Source: Inhella proteolytica
GTDB lineage: Bacteria; Pseudomonadota; Gammaproteobacteria; Burkholderiales; Burkholderiaceae_C
Assembly (NCBI RefSeq): GCF_016093275.1
Contig: NZ_JAEDAK010000002.1
Location: 496,001-560,000 of the forward strand
Reading direction: 5' to 3'
Length of the DNA stretch: 64,000 nucleotides
Shown here: piece after piece, positions 27,192 to 35,496 of the stretch
Numbering within the stretch: the first letter of the stretch is position 1
Layout of the letters: every line of letters starts with the position of its first letter
The notes under the pieces: generated by a model
The model's input: only the letters and a program-made list of their open reading frames with translations
Database searches by the model: none
What the model was told of the DNA's origin: nothing
Position numbers and translations under genes: made by a program

Positions 27192-30100
27192 TCAGGCGGC
27201 CGAGCCGGCGCCGATGGCCTGGTGATCCGGCAGCGCCAGGAAGGCCTGGCGCGCGGCCCCTTCGGGCAGCGCGGCAGCGCGCTGGGCCAGCAGCGCCTGG
27301 GCGTGCGCGCGCAGCGCGGCATGGCGTGGGTCGGCCCCCGTCGCCAGGGTGCGCAGTGCGCAGGCAAAGAGCTCCATGGGCAGGAAGCCGGCATCGGCGG
27401 CCAGCAGGTGCTGCACCAGGTCCAGCGGCGTGGCCAGCGCGGCCAGGGCCGCGGCGGGCTGCCGGCGCGCCAGGGCCAATTCGGAGCGCAGGGCCTGCAG
27501 GCGCAGGCCCAGCATCGGGTCGTCGTCGGGCCGCAGCTGCCGCGCGGCGGCGGCCAGGTCGGCCTCGGCCGCCGTGTCGTCCCCGCGGCGCAGGGCAGTG
27601 GCGGCCCGGTTCAGCCGCACGCTGGTGGCCAACGGGCGCATGTCCAGCGCCTCGGCACGGGTCAGCGCCTGCGCGTACCAGTCGGCGGCCGACGCCGAGT
27701 CGCCCCGCGCGGCCGCCAGCAGGCCCAGGTTCTCCAGCAGGATGGCCTCGTTGCGCTCGGCGCCGGCGCGGCGCAGCAGCGCCAGCGCACGCTCGGCGCC
27801 AGCCTGGGCGGCATCCAGCTGGCCCAGTTCGCGCTGGGCCTCGGCGCCATTGAGCATCGCCATGCCCTGCTGCGCGGGCTCGCGCAGCGCGCCGTACAGC
27901 GCCGCGGCCTGCTCGGCGTGGGCGCCGGCGGCCACAAAGTCGCCGGCCATCAGCTCGGCATTGCTCATGTTCGTCAGCAGCATGGCCTCGCCGGCGCGGT
28001 CGCCAATGCGCAGCGCCTGCGCGCGCGCGGCGGCATAAAAGGCCAGCGCCTTGGCCGGCTGGCCCTGGGCCTTGGCCACCACACCCAGATTGCTCAGCAC
28101 ATCGACCTGGCGGCGCACGTCGCCCGCGCGCTCGATCAGGGCCAAGGCCTGCTGCAGCAGCGCCGTGGCCTGGGTGAATTCGCCGAGCTGCCAGTGCACC
28201 ACGCCGAGCAGGGCCAGGCTGTTGTAGTGCCCGGCGGCGTAGGCGCCGGCCTCGGCCAGCTGCTGGGCCTGGGCCAGCAGGGGGCGGGCCTCGGCGGCAT
28301 GGCCGGCATAGAACAGGGCACGGGCCTGCAGCAGCAGCGCGTCCACCTGCAGCGGCAGCGGCAGCTCGTCCGGGGCAGCGGGCAGCTCCGGCAGGCTGGC
28401 CTGGCGGCGCGCCTGCGCGTAATCGCCCAGGTCCAGCGCCAGCCGGGCGCGGCGCAGCGCGATCTGCGCCCACACACCGGCACACTGCGCGGCGCTGCCC
28501 TCCAGCCGCTCAGCCAGCGCCTGCAGCTGGTCGAGCGTCTCGGCGCGGGCGTCGTGGCGGCCCTGCACGTCCAGCAGGGCCTCGCTGTGCAGCAGCAGCG
28601 CCAGGCGCTCGTCCACCGCCTCGGCGGGCAACCAGGCCAGTGCCTGCGCAAAGCAGCGCAGCGCGTCCTCGTTGGCGAAGCGGGCCGCCGCCTCTTCGCC
28701 GGCCAGCTTGAGATAGCGGCAGGCCGGGCCGCGCAGCTCGGCCCGGCAGAAGTGCTGGGCCAGCAGCGCCGCGCTGCCACTGGCCGTGGCCTCCAGAAAG
28801 CTCGCGTACTCGCCGTGCAGCGCATGGCGCGCCGCCAGGGCCATGCTTTCGTAGGCGGCCTCCTGGGTGATCAGGTGGCGGAACAGGTAGCTGAGCCGCG
28901 CCTCGTCGGGCGCCTGCGGCGTGAAGCCCTGCTGCTCCAGCGCCTGCAGATCGGCCTCGACCTGGGCCGGCTCGCCCATGCCGGCGTGGTAGGACTGCAC
29001 GTCCGCCGCGGGGAACAAGCGGCCGATCACGCTGGCGACCTTGAGCACCCGCTGCTGCGGCAGCGGCAGGCGGTCGATGCGGCTGAGCACCAGGCTGTGC
29101 AGGCTGCCCGGCAGGGCCAGCTGCGCGGCGCTGGCGGGGTCGAAGGGGTCGAGGCCGCGGTCGTGCAGGTCGTGCAGCAGCTCCTCGGCAAAGAAGGGGT
29201 TGCCCTGGGCGCGCGCGGCAATGCCGGCCAGCAGCGCCGGCGGCACCGTGGCCAGCCGGGCCGGGAACAGCGCCGCCAGGCGCGCGCGCAGCACCTGCTC
29301 GATCTCCTGGGCGCTCAGGCTCCCGAGCGTGCGGCGCTCGGCATGGTGCAGCTCCTCCAAGCGCTCCAACAGGCCCTGCAGCACCGGCGCGGGCTCGGGC
29401 CGGTGGGTCAGCAGCAGCAGCAGCGGCCCGGTGGCACTCAGGCTGGCCAGCTGCAGCAGCAGATCGGCCGAGAGCGGGTCGATGGCGTGCACGTCCTCCA
29501 GCACCAGCAGCAGCGCGGCGTCGTCCTCCTCGGCCTCACGCAGCAACTGGCCCAGGCATTGCTGCAGCAAGGCCTCCAGCGCGGCCTTGCGGTCCTTCGG
29601 CAGCAGGGCGGCGGTGAAGGGGGTGTCGGGCCAGTCGATGCCCAGCAGGCCACCCAGCAGGGGCCAGGCCTCGGCCTGCGCGGCCGCACAGGCCTGCAGC
29701 CGCGCCTCCAGCGCGCGCCGCTGCCGCCGCGCCGGCCAGCTCGGGTCAAGGTCCAGCAGCGCCTGCCAGATCGGCTGCCAGACCCGGTAGGGCGTGGGCA
29801 CGTCTTCCTGGCGGCAGGCACCACCGCAGGCGATGAACTGCTGGCGCTGCGCCATGCCAAGGGCCTCGACGACCAGCCGCGACTTGCCGATGCCGGGCTC
29901 GCCGCTGAAGCACAGCACCTGCCCCTGCCCCTGGCGCGCGATGCCGAGCTTGCGCGTCAGCAGCGCCAGCTCCGCCGCGCGCCCGGCCATCAGCTGCGCC
30001 TGCACCCGCTCCTGCAGCCGGATCGGTGCCTGGGTGGCCAGGCCCAGCACCGCAAACACCGGCATGGGCTCGGCCTTGCCCTTGAGCGGCACGGGCGGCC

Positions 30101-31301
30101 GGGCTTCGAGCCGGAACTCCTGGCCCAGCTGCTGGCGCAGCCGCCCGGAGATCAGCAGCTCGCCGGGCTGGGCCAGCGCCATCAGCCGCGCCGCGGCATT
30201 GACTTCATCGCCCAGGGCTCCGAAGGACTGGCGCGTGGGGCCGCCATAGCCGCCCACCCGCAGCGTGCCGCAGGAAAGCCCGATCTGCACCGCATGCGGC
30301 GTGCCGCCCAAGGCCTCGCGCAGGGCCAGCGCGGCGCGCACCGCCCGCGCTGCATCGTCTTCATGCACCTGGGCGGCGCCGAAGTTGGCGTACAGGTAGC
30401 TGCCCTTGTCGCCCACGCTGAGCTCCAGCACCGTGCCGCCCTGCTGCTCGACGGCGCGGCGGATCTGCGCCACCAGCGCGTCCAGGGCGGCCAGCGCGCC
30501 CGGGTCGCGGTCGTAGTCAATCCCCTCGAAGCGCAGGAACAGCGCGGTGGCCGGGCGCAGATCGCTCAGGAACAGGTCCTGCCCGCCCAGTTCGCGCGCG
30601 AACACGAAGGGCTGTACCCAGGGGCGCAGCAGCGCCAGCGGCAACTCAGGCAGGGGCCGCGGCGCGCTGGGCGCCGGCGCGGGGTTCGGTGTCCAGCCGG
30701 GCTCGAGCAGGAAGAAGCGCTCGCCGCTGGGCGCCTCGCGCGGCGCGCCCTTGGGCAGGCCGAGCTGCACGGCGCTGGCCTGAGCGAGCAGCACCTCGCC
30801 GGTCTGGGCCAGGTTCTCGGCGGTGGCGGCGCGCACCACCGTGGCGCCCACCAGCACGTCGAGCCACTGCGGCGGCTGGCTGTCGCGCCCCACCACCCAG
30901 CGCCGCGCCGCGCCGCTGGCCATGCCGACCCGGAGTGACAGGCCCCCAAAGCCGGCCATGGCCCGCTGCATGCCCAGCGCCGCCACCGCGGCGCGCGCGC
31001 TGGCGGCGCCCTGCGCGGCATCGAACCAGCAGGTGATGGCATCGCCGGCAAAGGCGATGACGCTGCCCTGCTGCGCCTCGACCTCGGCAATCAGCGCCGC
31101 GTAGACGGCATTGATCTGCTCCGACAGCGCCTCGATCCCCAGGCGCTCGCCGCTGCGCTGGCTGAGCCGCTCCGTCAGCGCCGTGAAGCCGGCGATGTCC
31201 GCGATCAGCGCCGTGCCCTGCACGCGCTCCGGCAAGCTGCCCTCGGGCCCTTCGGCCAGCGCCAGTCGACGATCCTGGGACAGGTAGCTGAGCAGGGGCA
31301 T
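27192..31301 (-). CDS. Soluble-adenylyl-cyclase-like protein: two class III cyclase domains, AAA ATPase, TPRs
   Basis: 1369 residues. Cyclase domain 1 (about 25-195) has both metal Asp (IADIAGFT, Asp 35; FAGDAIT, Asp 87). It lacks the usual VN.AAR triad and reads VVRAATA instead. Cyclase domain 2 (about 245-420) has Arg 257 where the first Asp should be, but keeps VNAAARL. The two halves therefore complement each other, as in mammalian soluble adenylyl cyclase. A P-loop ATPase follows (SGEPGIGKS, about 466-474; Walker B LLLVLEDVHAIDP). About 500 residues of TPR-like helices end the protein. It should make a cyclic nucleotide under control of the ATPase/TPR part. It is first in an operon with the caspase gene. 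Confidence 0.87.
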   Translation of the reverse strand: MPLLSYLSQDRRLALAEGPEGSLPERVQGTALIADIAGFTALTERLSQRSGERLGIEALSEQINAVYAALIAEVEAQQGSVIAFAGDAITCWFDAAQGAASARAAVAALGMQRAMAGFGGLSLRVGMASGAARRWVVGRDSQPPQWLDVLVGATVVRAATAENLAQTGEVLLAQASAVQLGLPKGAPREAPSGERFFLLEPGWTPNPAPAPSAPRPLPELPLALLRPWVQPFVFARELGGQDLFLSDLRPATALFLRFEGIDYDRDPGALAALDALVAQIRRAVEQQGGTVLELSVGDKGSYLYANFGAAQVHEDDAARAVRAALALREALGGTPHAVQIGLSCGTLRVGGYGGPTRQSFGALGDEVNAAARLMALAQPGELLISGRLRQQLGQEFRLEARPPVPLKGKAEPMPVFAVLGLATQAPIRLQERVQAQLMAGRAAELALLTRKLGIARQGQGQVLCFSGEPGIGKSRLVVEALGMAQRQQFIACGGACRQEDVPTPYRVWQPIWQALLDLDPSWPARRQRRALEARLQACAAAQAEAWPLLGGLLGIDWPDTPFTAALLPKDRKAALEALLQQCLGQLLREAEEDDAALLLVLEDVHAIDPLSADLLLQLASLSATGPLLLLLTHRPEPAPVLQGLLERLEELHHAERRTLGSLSAQEIEQVLRARLAALFPARLATVPPALLAGIAARAQGNPFFAEELLHDLHDRGLDPFDPASAAQLALPGSLHSLVLSRIDRLPLPQQRVLKVASVIGRLFPAADVQSYHAGMGEPAQVEADLQALEQQGFTPQAPDEARLSYLFRHLITQEAAYESMALAARHALHGEYASFLEATASGSAALLAQHFCRAELRGPACRYLKLAGEEAAARFANEDALRCFAQALAWLPAEAVDERLALLLHSEALLDVQGRHDARAETLDQLQALAERLEGSAAQCAGVWAQIALRRARLALDLGDYAQARRQASLPELPAAPDELPLPLQVDALLLQARALFYAGHAAEARPLLAQAQQLAEAGAYAAGHYNSLALLGVVHWQLGEFTQATALLQQALALIERAGDVRRQVDVLSNLGVVAKAQGQPAKALAFYAAARAQALRIGDRAGEAMLLTNMSNAELMAGDFVAAGAHAEQAAALYGALREPAQQGMAMLNGAEAQRELGQLDAAQAGAERALALLRRAGAERNEAILLENLGLLAAARGDSASAADWYAQALTRAEALDMRPLATSVRLNRAATALRRGDDTAAEADLAAAARQLRPDDDPMLGLRLQALRSELALARRQPAAALAALATPLDLVQHLLAADAGFLPMELFACALRTLATGADPRHAALRAHAQALLAQRAAALPEGAARQAFLALPDHQAIGAGSAA

Positions 31302-31535
31302 GCGAGTGCAGGGGCGCAGGCCAGACGGGCGTCAGGGGCCGGCGCGAACTGCAGCGGCCGGGCTTGGGGGACGGTAGCACGGCAGCCCCGCGCGCTTTGC
31401 CCGGGTCATTCTTCCGCTGCGCGCAAGAGCCCATTACCGCCCAAGTGATTTTTCAAAAGGGCCCCGATTCCTAGAGTTCGTTCCCAGCCCAACACGGCTG
31501 CCAACCCCACCCAAAACGAACGCAAAGGAAACCCC

Positions 31536-31910
31536 ATGAAAGCCGCCATCATCATCCTGTCCGACCCCAAGCACGGTGGCGAAGACGCCCTGGGCCGCAT
31601 GTTCAACGGCCTGGCCGCTGCCTACGACTTCAAGCAGCGCGACATCCCGGTGTCGATCTACTTCCAAGGCGCCGGCACCCGCTGGCCCGGCGTGGTGGGC
31701 CAGCCCAGCCACCCGGTGCACGCGCTCTTCAAGGCCGTGGAGACGGAGATCGCCGGCGTGTCCTGCGGCTGCGCGGATGTCTTCGGTGCCCGTGAAGACG
31801 CCGTCAAGAGCGGCTTTGACCTGATCACCGACAACAGCGTGCCCGGCACCTCGGGCCTGCCCAGCCTGGGCAAGCTGGTGGCCGACGGCTTCACCGTCTT
31901 CACCTTCTAA
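31536..31910 (+). CDS. DsrE family protein
   Basis: 124 residues matching the DsrE/DsrF-like fold in length and in its start KAAIIILSDPKHGGEDALGR. VSCGCADVFG provides two Cys in the usual active-site area, suggesting sulfur transfer or redox signalling in the cytoplasm. An AAAGGAA ribosome site precedes the ATG. It leads an operon with the flavin-binding protein (12 bp downstream) and a ferredoxin-type reductase. It is divergent from the cyclase-caspase operon, with a 234-bp shared upstream region. Confidence 0.83.
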   Translation: MKAAIIILSDPKHGGEDALGRMFNGLAAAYDFKQRDIPVSIYFQGAGTRWPGVVGQPSHPVHALFKAVETEIAGVSCGCADVFGAREDAVKSGFDLITDNSVPGTSGLPSLGKLVADGFTVFTF

Positions 31911-31922
31911 GCCGAGCCCGCC

Positions 31923-32855
31923 ATGGCCTTTGCCTTTCATGAGGGTGAGCGTGCCGTGCAGGCGCGCGCCGGCGAGTCGGCGGTCGCGCTGCGCAATGCG
32001 TCGGTGATCACCGACACGGTGATCGCCGGTGCGCGCCCCTTCATCGAAAAGCAGGCCATGACGGCGGTGGCAGCGCGCGCGGCGGACGGCGCGCTCTGGG
32101 CCTCGCTGTGGTTCGGCGCCCCGGGCTTTCTGAAGAGCCCGGAGGGCCGCCACATTGAGGTCCACACCCCCGCCGCACAGCGCGACCCCAGCGACCCGGT
32201 GTGGGCGCAGCTTCACCCCGAGGCGCCGCTGGGCATGCTGTTCATCGAGCTCAGCACGCGCCGCCGCTACCGCGTCAATGGCCATGTGCACGCACTGCAA
32301 GCCGAGCAGATGGTGCTGGCCATTGACGAGGCCTACCCCAACTGCCCCAAATACATCCAGCGCCGCCACCTGCGCGCGCTGGGCGAGGTTCAGAACCTTG
32401 AGAACCCGCGCATCAGCCGCGGCACCGAACTGAATGCCGAGGGCCTGGCCGTGCTGGCCCAGGCCGACACCCTCTTCATCGCCAGCGGTGCGCCTGCTGG
32501 GCATCTGGACGCCTCGCACCGCGGCGGCCCGGCCGGCTTCGTGCAGGCCCTCAGCGCCACCCGCCTGCGCGTGCCGGACTACGGCGGCAACAGCCTGTTC
32601 AACACCCTGGGCAACCTGGCGCTGGACCCTTCCTGCGGCCTGGTGCTGCCGGACTTTGCGGCGGGGCGCCTGCTGCACCTGAGCGGCCGCGCCGAACTGC
32701 TGTGGGACCAGCCCGATCCGCAGGGCCTCAGCGGCGGCACCGGCCGCTTCTGGGAGTTCGAGGTGCGCGAGTGGCTGCTGCGCGAACTGCCCACCGCCAT
32801 GGAGTGGGAGTACCTGGACGCCTCGCCCTTCCTCCCCACCCCCGTCTCCGCATGA
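31923..32855 (+). CDS. Pyridoxamine-phosphate-oxidase-fold FMN-binding protein
   Basis: 310 residues resembling the split-barrel FMN-binding PNPOx-like family, with duplicated core segments (WASLWFGAPGFL; DTLFIASGAPAGH) and a GGPAGFVQAL motif. NCPKYIQRRH is typical of PNPOx-like proteins that accompany ferredoxin reductases. Its stop overlaps the start of the reductase gene (ATGA), so they are translationally coupled. A fused homologue of the pair is encoded at 40714-42276. Flavin binding and a redox role are likely; the substrate is unknown. Confidence 0.8.
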   Translation: MAFAFHEGERAVQARAGESAVALRNASVITDTVIAGARPFIEKQAMTAVAARAADGALWASLWFGAPGFLKSPEGRHIEVHTPAAQRDPSDPVWAQLHPEAPLGMLFIELSTRRRYRVNGHVHALQAEQMVLAIDEAYPNCPKYIQRRHLRALGEVQNLENPRISRGTELNAEGLAVLAQADTLFIASGAPAGHLDASHRGGPAGFVQALSATRLRVPDYGGNSLFNTLGNLALDPSCGLVLPDFAAGRLLHLSGRAELLWDQPDPQGLSGGTGRFWEFEVREWLLRELPTAMEWEYLDASPFLPTPVSA

Positions 32856-33787
32856 AACTCCTCATCCAGGCCACCGTGGCCCACGGCGCCGACGTGCGCG
32901 AACTGCGCCTGCGCCACCCCGACGGCCAGCCCCTGGCGGCCTGGCCCGCCGGCGCCCACCTCAAACTGCACCTGCCGCAGGCCGATGGCACCACGCTGGA
33001 GCGCCACTATTCGCTGGTCGGCAGCCCGGGCGCCACGCAGGAGTATCGCATCGCGGTGCTGAAGGACCCCCAATCGCGCGGCGGCTCGCGCCAGGTGCAT
33101 GAGCAGCTGGCGGCCGGGCAGGTGCTGGAGGTCGAAGGCCCGTTCGACAGCTTCCCGCTGCGGGCCAATGCCGGCCGCACCGTGCTGGTGGCAGGCGGCA
33201 TCGGCATCACACCCCTGCACGCCATGGCCCATGCCCTCAACGCCCAGGGGCGCGACTTCGAGTTGCACTACCTGGCCCGCAGCGAAGACCGCCTGGTGCT
33301 GCTGGACGAGCTGCGCGCCCTGCCGCATGCACAGATCCACCTGCACCTGGGCCGCACGCCGCCCGACCTGGCGGGGCTGTTGGGTTCGTTCCAGGCCGGC
33401 ACCAGCCTGCACGCCTGCGGCCCGGTGCCGCTGCTCAACGCATTGCGCGAGCAGGCCGCCGCCCTGGGCTGGCCGGCCTCAGCCGTGCACTTCGAAAGCT
33501 TTGGCGCCCGCGTGGACGCGCAGGACCGCCCGATCCGCCTGCACCTGGCGCAGTCCGGCCTCAGCCTGGACGTGCCGGTGGGGGTGAGCCTGTTGGACGC
33601 CCTGATCCAGGCCGACCAGTTCGTCGCCTTCGACTGCAAGCGCGGCGAATGCGGCCAGTGCTGGACCCCGGTGCTCGACGGCGAGCCCGTGCACCGCGAC
33701 GTCTGCCTGACCCCCGCCCAGCGCGCCGGTGGCCTGTGCACCTGCGTGGGCTGGGCCCGCAGTGCCGAACTGACCCTGGATCTTTGA
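32852..33787 (+). CDS. Phthalate-dioxygenase-reductase-type oxidoreductase (FMN, NAD, 2Fe-2S)
   Basis: About 311 residues from ATG 32852. It contains a flavin-binding domain (RHYSLVGSP), a pyridine-nucleotide domain (LVAGGIGITPLHAM; LHACGPVPLL) and a C-terminal plant-type [2Fe-2S] domain. The cluster ligands lie in CKRGECGQC and a later Cys in GGLCTC. Enzymes of this family pass electrons from NAD(P)H through FMN to an oxygenase or other acceptor. No Rieske oxygenase is nearby, so the overlapping PNPOx-like protein is the likely partner. Confidence 0.88.
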   Translation: MKLLIQATVAHGADVRELRLRHPDGQPLAAWPAGAHLKLHLPQADGTTLERHYSLVGSPGATQEYRIAVLKDPQSRGGSRQVHEQLAAGQVLEVEGPFDSFPLRANAGRTVLVAGGIGITPLHAMAHALNAQGRDFELHYLARSEDRLVLLDELRALPHAQIHLHLGRTPPDLAGLLGSFQAGTSLHACGPVPLLNALREQAAALGWPASAVHFESFGARVDAQDRPIRLHLAQSGLSLDVPVGVSLLDALIQADQFVAFDCKRGECGQCWTPVLDGEPVHRDVCLTPAQRAGGLCTCVGWARSAELTLDL

Positions 33788-34024
33788 ACCTGGAAACGGC
33801 AGTTGGACGCGGTCGAGTGCGCCGTGATGCGGTGCGCTGGCAAGGCGCGACAACGCAGCGGGCTCGTGCCCGCAAGGCGGAGCAACGCGGCCAGCGTGCC
33901 GCAGCGCGGTGCAATCGGCCGTGTAGCGCTCTCACCCAGTAGGTGAACTTGTACGTGGGCACTTTTCGCTTCTCCATCAGGACCTTGCTTGCGGCGGCAA
34001 GCGGTCAACTGCCGTTTTCAGGTT
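33787..34024. repeat. Inverted-repeat-bounded element upstream of the LysR gene
   Basis: The arm at 33787-33805 (AACCTGGAAACGGCAGTTG) and the reverse complement of 34006-34024 agree at 18 of 19 positions. With the adjoining CTTT[G/C] the match extends to about 24 nt. The interior has several smaller inverted repeats and a minus-strand open frame starting MEKRKVPTYKFTYWVRALHG that I do not recognise as a gene. The left arm starts inside the reductase stop codon and the right arm ends 7 bp before the LysR start. It could be a small non-autonomous mobile element or a dispersed repeat; no target-site duplication was seen. Confidence 0.65.
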
Positions 34025-34030
34025 GAAAGC

Positions 34031-34951
34031 ATGACCCGTGCCCTGAGCGTCGACCGCCTGCACCTGATGACGGTCTACGTGGCGGTGGTGGACGCCAACG
34101 GCCTGGCCGGCGCCGCCCGCAAGCTCAACATCTCGCCGCCGGCCGTCACCCGCGCCATTGCCGAGCTGGAACGACAGCTCGGCGTGCGCCTGCTCACCCG
34201 CACCACCCGCGTGGTGCGGGTGACCGACGCGGGCGCGCGCTACGTGGAGGACTGCCGGCGCATCCTGGCCTCGCTGAGCGAGGCCGACGCCGCCGTCAAC
34301 GGCCTGCACCGGGAGCCGCAAGGGCGGCTCACGCTCACCGCCCCCGTACTGCTGGGGGCGCAATTCATCACCGGCATCGTCAACGAGTACCTGCAGCGCT
34401 ACCCGCAGGTCAGCGCCACCTGCCTGTTTCTGGACCGTGTGGTCAACCTGATGGACGAGGGCGTGGACGTGGCGGTGCGCATTGGCGAGCTGCCCGATTC
34501 CACGCTGCAGGCCGTGCGCGTGGGCCAGGTGCGGCGGGTGATCTGCGCCTCGCCCGAGTACCTGGCCCGCCACGGCACACCGCAAGGGCCCGAGGACTTG
34601 CCCCAGCACTGCGTGGTGGCGGCCGCGGGCAGCCAGGCGAGCGTGGAGTGGAAGCTCTTCAAGGACGGCCAGGCGCACAGCGTGCGCCTGAGCCCCCGCC
34701 TGCTGACCACCACCAACGAAACCGCCCTGTCCACCGCGCTCAGCGGCCTGGGCCTGACCCGGCTGCTGAGCTACCAGGTGCGCGAGCACCTGCAAAGCGG
34801 CCGCCTGGTAGAGGTGCTGGCCGACCACGCCCCGCCCCCCCTGCCGCTGCACCTGGTGCACCGCGAGGGCCGCTACGCCTCCAGCAAGGCGCGCGCGTTT
34901 CTGGATCTGGCGATCGAGCGGCTGCGGGCGGAGCCGGCGCTGGCGGCGTGA
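34031..34951 (+). CDS. LysR family transcriptional regulator
   Basis: About 306 residues from ATG 34031. An N-terminal winged helix (VVDANGLAGAARKLNISPPA, then VTRAIAELE) is followed by LTRTTRVVRVTDAG. The C-terminal effector-binding domain contains LMDEGVDVAVRIGELPDSTL. It is a close paralogue of the LysR gene at 51997-52914, with long identical stretches. It lies just downstream of the DsrE-flavin-reductase operon on the same strand and may regulate it or the related fused reductase. The inducer is unknown. Confidence 0.92.
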   Translation: MTRALSVDRLHLMTVYVAVVDANGLAGAARKLNISPPAVTRAIAELERQLGVRLLTRTTRVVRVTDAGARYVEDCRRILASLSEADAAVNGLHREPQGRLTLTAPVLLGAQFITGIVNEYLQRYPQVSATCLFLDRVVNLMDEGVDVAVRIGELPDSTLQAVRVGQVRRVICASPEYLARHGTPQGPEDLPQHCVVAAAGSQASVEWKLFKDGQAHSVRLSPRLLTTTNETALSTALSGLGLTRLLSYQVREHLQSGRLVEVLADHAPPPLPLHLVHREGRYASSKARAFLDLAIERLRAEPALAA

Positions 34952-35496
34952 GGGCAGCAGCAGCAGACGCTGCAGCCGGTCAGTGCCGGCCAGGATGGGA
35001 TAGCGCGCCCCGTTCGTGCTGTTCGAGCAAGGGCAGCGGCAGGTTGGGCGGAACCCGCGCAAACCGCAGAACAGCCAACGGCGCCTGCAGGTAGAGCCAG
35101 GCGCTGAACCCCTGCACGTGGGCTTCGACTTCTCGGAACAGGGCTTCGTCAGCAGGCGAGCCGATGGGCGAGATCCAGTCGTTGACCATCGGGGTCTCCA
35201 TGACGATCAGGCGGCCCTTGACCAGAAAGTACGCCTCGAAATCATCGGTGAGCGGGGTTTTCAGTTGTAAGTGGTCAGGTCCATCGGCAACACGCTCAAG
35301 CCCGGTGCGATGACAGGTTCAGGCTGGTAGCCGACTTTCACAGGGCTGGGCCAAGTGACCGCTCCGTGGAGCGGTGAAGCCGGTGGTAGCTCTCTGGGTC
35401 GTGCTCTGCGTGCGATCCAGAAGGGACCACTGCACTTTCACTCAGTCCAGCCAGCGTTGGAACTCAATTCGTGTTCCGACTTGAGCCGTGTAACGG
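34952..35496. other. Gene-poor boundary with possible decayed coding sequence
   Basis: No intact gene was found in 545 bp. On the minus strand an open stretch ending at 34980 reads DDFEAYFLVKGRLIVMETPM, then VNDWISPIGSPADEALFREV. It looks protein-like but has no good start. A second minus-strand frame ends in APGLSVLPMDLTTYN and its stop overlaps that stretch. They may be the remains of two adjoining genes of unknown function at the edge of the Gabija island. Confidence 0.35.

Noticed and set aside
24006-30938. Open frame of 2310 codons on the plus strand
   Set aside because: It is antisense to the caspase and cyclase genes, has Gln/Arg/Ala-rich composition with no domain, and is a by-product of high GC on the opposite strand.
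33787-34024. Integron attC site
   Set aside because: One GTTRRRY-like heptamer (GTTGGAC) is present, but it lies on the wrong side, the opposing core does not match, and the element is longer than usual attC sites.
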